A DNA stretch of 7,599 nucleotides from B8-G4 sp033720735 (lineage in GTDB: Bacteria; Bacteroidota; Bacteroidia; Chitinophagales; Saprospiraceae). Under the pieces are notes generated by a model. The model worked only from the letters and a program-made list of their open reading frames with translations, was not told the DNA's origin and searched no databases. Position numbers and translations under genes: made by a program. Positions 4,913 to 7,599 of the stretch are shown in pieces. The stretch's first letter is position 1, and each line of letters begins with the position of its first letter. Where the stretch lies: contig JAWWBX010000213.1 of the NCBI GenBank assembly GCA_033720735.1, forward strand, positions 1 to 7,599, given 5' to 3'.

Positions 4913-7030
4913 TCAATTCCCGACAGGCTCGATGCTAACATCGAGGACCGCCAGACCGCCATGGTCGAAATGGTGGATCAGGATCTCGTGGGTTCCGCCC
5001 AGCTCGACCATTGCCGTGTCCAACTCAGGAGTGTGTACATCCCAGTTTTCAATGACGACCTTCCCGTCCACACTCAATTGAATGCCGTCATCGGATTCGG
5101 TGACGATGCGATAGGTGCCGGGAGAACAGGTAAAGCTTGCAGACGAGTGTGTCGCAAATCTGTCTGAGGGCACGCCCGCCAGTGGCTCGCGCCACCAGGT
5201 GAAGGCCAGCCTGTCTGCCTGGAGTTCGGCAATCGGTGGTCCGGACATCAGTTCCAGCAAGAAATGCCTGAGCATTTCCGGCGAAATGTCTTCGTAGCGG
5301 AAGAAGCGGACTGTCCAGTTCAGTTGCGGGTCGTAGGCGTCGTACCCAAAGTGATATGGTGCACCTCGTTCCACTGTATCACCCAACTGGTCCACAAACG
5401 TCTCTCCGATGAAGGTCAGGTCGATCACCATTCTGGCACTGTCCGGAACCCGAACTGCCCGCAGTGCTGCCGGGAGAGACCCGCGTTGGGGGTTGATCTC
5501 GTCAAATCCCCGGGCCCTGGCGAGCTCCCAGTTACCCTGCGGTCCGAACAATGAAAAGTTTCGCACGGATCCGTCGATGCTGCGGAGCCAGAGCAGTGGA
5601 TAGGTGAAGTTGTACGGCCCCCATTCATTTACGATCATGTACTTTCTGCCGCGCACCGTTTCCGAGGGCAGAAATGCATTGATGCCATCGGGCAGGGGCT
5701 CCGGGATCTCAAATGACACCGACTGTGGAGGCAGGTCGTTGAAGGTGTTGCCAGTCCCCTTTAATTCGGTGCCCACCTCGTCATACCGATTGTCCCGCAT
5801 GTCGATCGAGTCCGTTCCCGAAATCTCAAGGGCTGTCTCCGTATCGGTAAAGGTATTGTCCAGAATGTGATAACGTCGGCTCGCAACATTGCGTCGTTCG
5901 GCGAAGCCCCAACCCTCAGGCTGCCTGTCGCGCTCCCATAGCTGAAGGCCGATGCCGCATTGGCTGATCTGGTTGCGAATGATCTGGTTGTTGTTGCCGT
6001 GCTCGATGGCAATGCCGTAATCACAGCCCTCCATGGTGTTTTCCGCGATGTAGGTGTGATGGCTGTAACCACCCCAGATCCCGTAGCGGGAGTCATCCAG
6101 CCGGTTGTTGACCAGGATGTTTGAGCTGAAGGTGACTTCAATGCCATTGGCTACCGAATGTGAGAAGTCGTTTCCGTAGACCATATTGTCGTTGCACCCA
6201 CCTTTTCCGGTGTCCATGGTGTGATTGCCTGCCCAAAGGAACAGGCCGTCTCCCGAGTGCGTAGCCGAGTTGAAGGCGATCGTGTTGCGCATACATTGCT
6301 CATACAACAGGATCCCGGCCGAGTCCTGGCCCCTGGCATATTGGCCATGGCTGTACCCGCGCACATTCCAGTCAAGTCTGTTGTGCATGATCCGGTTGTC
6401 GCTTGAGCGGTACATCCCGATGCCCAACCCGGAATTGAACCGGATGTCATTGTTGTAGAACAGTCCATGGTTGCTCCGGACGAGCATCAGCCCGTTTTGA
6501 CCCTGGGTGACCCGCAATCCGCGGACCAGGGCGCTGTCACATTGTTTGAGGTAGGCAGCGGCACCGTAGCGAAACCACTCGTCATTCTCATTGTCGTGAT
6601 AGTAGAGCCAGTCACCGAGTGCTTCCCGATCCCATTTGGACCCGAGGCGCTGCCGGTAGTTGTGACTGAAATTGCAATTCTCAAGCACGAGATTCTGCAC
6701 ATTTTCTGCATACAGGCCGATCTGGTAACCGCGAATTGTGAGATTGCGAATGGTGACATTGCGGCTGTCCAGGATGCGAACAGCAATTCCGGTAAACGCG
6801 TCTGGCAGTCGTCCGTCCGAGCCGTCGAGCACCACGCCGGCAAAGTCCAGGATCAGATCGTTGCCGCGGATCGTCAACACTGATGTGTCCATGTCAACCA
6901 GCCCGGGCAACGCATAGACCCCGGCCTGAAAGGCCTGGGCGGTTGTGATCATTCCAGGTTCCACCGGAAGTGCGGATCGGCCACATCCGATCGCGATCAC
7001 AATAACCAACGGGATGGTCAGGCGGATCAC
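4913..7030 (-). CDS. Putative lipoprotein: right-handed beta-helix repeats, linker domain, C-terminal PA14-like domain
   Basis: This is a 705-residue protein. The start is GTG at 7030-7028, overlapping the msrB stop as GTGA; it gives a short signal (MIRLTIPLVIVIAIGC) ending at a plausible lipobox Cys 16, so it is probably a lipoprotein. From about 50 to 430 it holds repeated short beta-strand units of the PbH1/NosD-like type, rich in N, G and D (NVTIRNLTIRGYQIGLYAEN, NGLMLVRSNHGLFYNN, YGIAIEHGNNNQIIRNQIS). This predicts a right-handed parallel beta-helix as in polysaccharide lyases and other sugar-binding proteins. Residues 437-600 form a separate domain that I cannot assign (NEWGPYNFTYPLLWLRS). 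Residues 605-703 look like a PA14 carbohydrate-binding domain, with ESDDGIQLSVDGKVVIENW (645-663) the key motif. A glycan-binding or glycan-degrading role is plausible; catalysis is not demonstrated. Translation is probably coupled to msrB. Confidence 0.85.
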   Translation of the reverse strand: MIRLTIPLVIVIAIGCGRSALPVEPGMITTAQAFQAGVYALPGLVDMDTSVLTIRGNDLILDFAGVVLDGSDGRLPDAFTGIAVRILDSRNVTIRNLTIRGYQIGLYAENVQNLVLENCNFSHNYRQRLGSKWDREALGDWLYYHDNENDEWFRYGAAAYLKQCDSALVRGLRVTQGQNGLMLVRSNHGLFYNNDIRFNSGLGIGMYRSSDNRIMHNRLDWNVRGYSHGQYARGQDSAGILLYEQCMRNTIAFNSATHSGDGLFLWAGNHTMDTGKGGCNDNMVYGNDFSHSVANGIEVTFSSNILVNNRLDDSRYGIWGGYSHHTYIAENTMEGCDYGIAIEHGNNNQIIRNQISQCGIGLQLWERDRQPEGWGFAERRNVASRRYHILDNTFTDTETALEISGTDSIDMRDNRYDEVGTELKGTGNTFNDLPPQSVSFEIPEPLPDGINAFLPSETVRGRKYMIVNEWGPYNFTYPLLWLRSIDGSVRNFSLFGPQGNWELARARGFDEINPQRGSLPAALRAVRVPDSARMVIDLTFIGETFVDQLGDTVERGAPYHFGYDAYDPQLNWTVRFFRYEDISPEMLRHFLLELMSGPPIAELQADRLAFTWWREPLAGVPSDRFATHSSASFTCSPGTYRIVTESDDGIQLSVDGKVVIENWDVHTPELDTAMVELGGTHEILIHHFDHGGLAVLDVSIEPVGN
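4928..4945. other. Perfect 7-bp hairpin just past the convergent stop codons
   Basis: CTCGATG (4928-4934) and CATCGAG (4939-4945) are perfect complements around a 4-nt loop. The hairpin lies inside the last codons of the beta-helix gene and 15 bp past the TPR stop. No T-run follows it on either strand, so it is not a standard intrinsic terminator. It could stabilise or define mRNA 3' ends, or be chance. Confidence 0.3.
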
Positions 7031-7428
7031 GGCTGGTCCTGTTCCGTCAGCACAGGTGGCAAGGCCTCACCTTCCGCGATAAACGACATGGACAGGGAAT
7101 TGACGCAATGTCTCGTGTTTTTGGGTGTAAACCGCTCCCCTTCAAATACATGCCCGAGATGTCCGCCGCAGTTGGCGCAGACGATCTCAACGCGGCGACC
7201 ATCCGCGTCAGTCTGCCGGCGGACCGCCCCCTCGATCTCGTCGTCAAAACTCGGCCAGCCGCAGTGTGATGAAAATTTATCTTCAGACCGGTACAAAGCG
7301 GCGTTGCATTGCCGGCAGATATAGGTACCCGGTTGCTTGTGGTCGTTGTACGCACCTGTCCAGGGGCGCTCTGTGCCTTTGTGGCGGATGACATATGTTT
7401 CTTCCGGTGTGAGTTTGTTGTATGGCAT
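7027..7428 (-). CDS. msrB: Peptide-methionine (R)-S-oxide reductase (MsrB)
   Basis: The 133-residue SelR-domain enzyme reduces methionine-R-sulfoxide in proteins back to methionine, repairing oxidative damage. It starts MPYNKLTPEETYVIRHKGTE. It has two zinc-binding CxxC pairs (C38/C41 in CRQC; C84/C87 in CANC), the substrate-site block HCGWPSF with Cys 56 as likely resolving cysteine, GGHLGHVF (88-95), and the catalytic Cys 108 in RHCVNS. The frame stays open upstream to an ATG at 7563, which would add 45 residues. That extension has no conserved domain or signal peptide and runs through palindromic repeats, so ATG 7428 is chosen. Without a signal peptide the product is probably cytoplasmic. 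The stop TGA (7029-7027) overlaps the GTG start of the beta-helix lipoprotein gene, indicating one transcript. Confidence 0.95.
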   Translation of the reverse strand: MPYNKLTPEETYVIRHKGTERPWTGAYNDHKQPGTYICRQCNAALYRSEDKFSSHCGWPSFDDEIEGAVRRQTDADGRRVEIVCANCGGHLGHVFEGERFTPKNTRHCVNSLSMSFIAEGEALPPVLTEQDQP

Positions 7429-7445
7429 ACGGGTGAAGTTATCAA

Positions 7446-7474
7446 GACAAGCGCGAATATCCATTCGCACGATG
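7446..7474. repeat. 29-nt direct repeat, copy nearest msrB, with internal inverted repeat
   Basis: This copy matches the one at 7497-7525 at 28 of 29 positions; the difference is A for G at position 24. Its core is an inverted repeat, GCGAAT-ATCC-ATTCGC (6 bp, interrupted only by the variant base further out). It ends 17 bp before the msrB ATG on the coding strand, so in an mRNA it would form a hairpin close to the start codon. As DNA it could be a dimeric regulator site. Confidence 0.75.
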
Positions 7475-7496
7475 TGGAAAGATGGGTGGACAGGTT

Positions 7497-7525
7497 GACA
7501 AGCGCGAATATCCATTCGCGCGATG
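7497..7525. repeat. 29-nt direct repeat, distal copy, with 8-bp inverted repeat
   Basis: This is the second copy, 51 bp from the first. Its core is a perfect 8-bp inverted repeat around 4 nt (GCGCGAAT / ATCC / ATTCGCGC, 7502-7521). A weaker resemblance at 7559-7573 (12 of 15 bases like the right half, 48 bp further on) may be a decayed third copy. On the msrB strand both full copies read ATGGATATTCGCGCTTGTC, with the ATG in frame with msrB. Confidence 0.75.
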
Positions 7526-7599
7526 CAACAAAATGTAGAAAGGCTCAATTGATGCGTGTCCATACGTGCGCTGAGGATTCAAGGCCGGGCAGAATCGAT

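Larger units (their letters stand above)
7429..7599. other. msrB upstream region
   Basis: This 171-bp stretch lies upstream of the msrB / beta-helix pair and runs to the window edge. It contains the two repeats and no other gene. Reading leftward I found no TTG/TAnnTTTG promoter pair with acceptable spacing; TACATTTTG (7537-7529) is the nearest -7-like string but is one base too long and lacks a -33 partner. A 45-codon in-frame extension of msrB covers 7563-7429, bounded by an in-frame TGA further upstream. Confidence 0.5.

Noticed and set aside
7446..7525. Possible CRISPR array (two 29-nt repeats with an intervening 22-nt unique stretch)
   Set aside because: Only two good copies, the gap is shorter than normal spacers, the repeat is palindromic over most of its length, and no cas gene is in view. 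A regulatory or dispersed repeat fits better.
1..7599. Defence system, prophage, insertion sequence or tRNA-linked island
   Set aside because: No transposase, integrase, nuclease, toxin or helicase gene is seen, and no tRNA. Apart from the msrB-upstream repeats, everything reads as ordinary chromosomal genes of one base composition.

Overview
This window looks like an ordinary stretch of bacterial chromosome, most likely from a Bacteroidota species with moderately high GC. The reasons are: a gcvH / VanZ-family / energy-transducer TonB cluster, which I recall as a recurring neighbourhood in that phylum; a TonB C-terminal domain of the Bacteroidota type (motifs MPRFPGCED, YPAIARENG, IGAGCGEEA); secreted amidohydrolase-like, TPR and beta-helix proteins typical of these genomes; no obvious Shine-Dalgarno sequences; and a promoter candidate of the TTG-N17-TAnnTTTG type. 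A Saprospiria/Lewinella-like source would fit the GC and protein style, but that is a guess.

Layout. Positions 1-1039 (minus strand) hold the 5' part of a secreted amidohydrolase-superfamily protein that runs off the left edge. A 189-bp divergent spacer (1040-1228) holds a good promoter candidate for the rightward genes and a perfect GC-rich palindrome beside it. A plus-strand cluster follows: gcvH (1229-1639), a VanZ-like membrane protein (1664-2086) and a TonB energy transducer (2076-2984) that overlaps the VanZ gene by 11 bp. A strong intrinsic terminator (3014-3048) closes it. Next is a plus-strand gene for a secreted TPR protein (3098-4912). It meets, stop codon against stop codon with no spacer, a minus-strand gene for a beta-helix/PA14 lipoprotein (4913-7030). 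That gene lies downstream of msrB (7027-7428, minus) and overlaps it by 4 bp. Upstream of msrB (7429-7599) are two nearly identical 29-nt direct repeats, each containing an inverted repeat, and perhaps a decayed third copy.

Functions. The genes cover housekeeping (glycine cleavage H protein, methionine sulfoxide repair) and cell-envelope work (TonB energy transduction, VanZ-like membrane protein, TPR protein, surface or periplasmic lipoprotein, degenerate amidohydrolase). I see no defence system, mobile element, RNA gene or CRISPR array, and no convincing new multi-gene system. The points most worth a second look are the palindromic repeats upstream of msrB, the second transmembrane segment at the N-terminus of TonB, the zero-spacer TGATCA convergent junction, the translationally coupled msrB / beta-helix lipoprotein pair, and the amidohydrolase that appears to lack the first metal-binding HxH motif.
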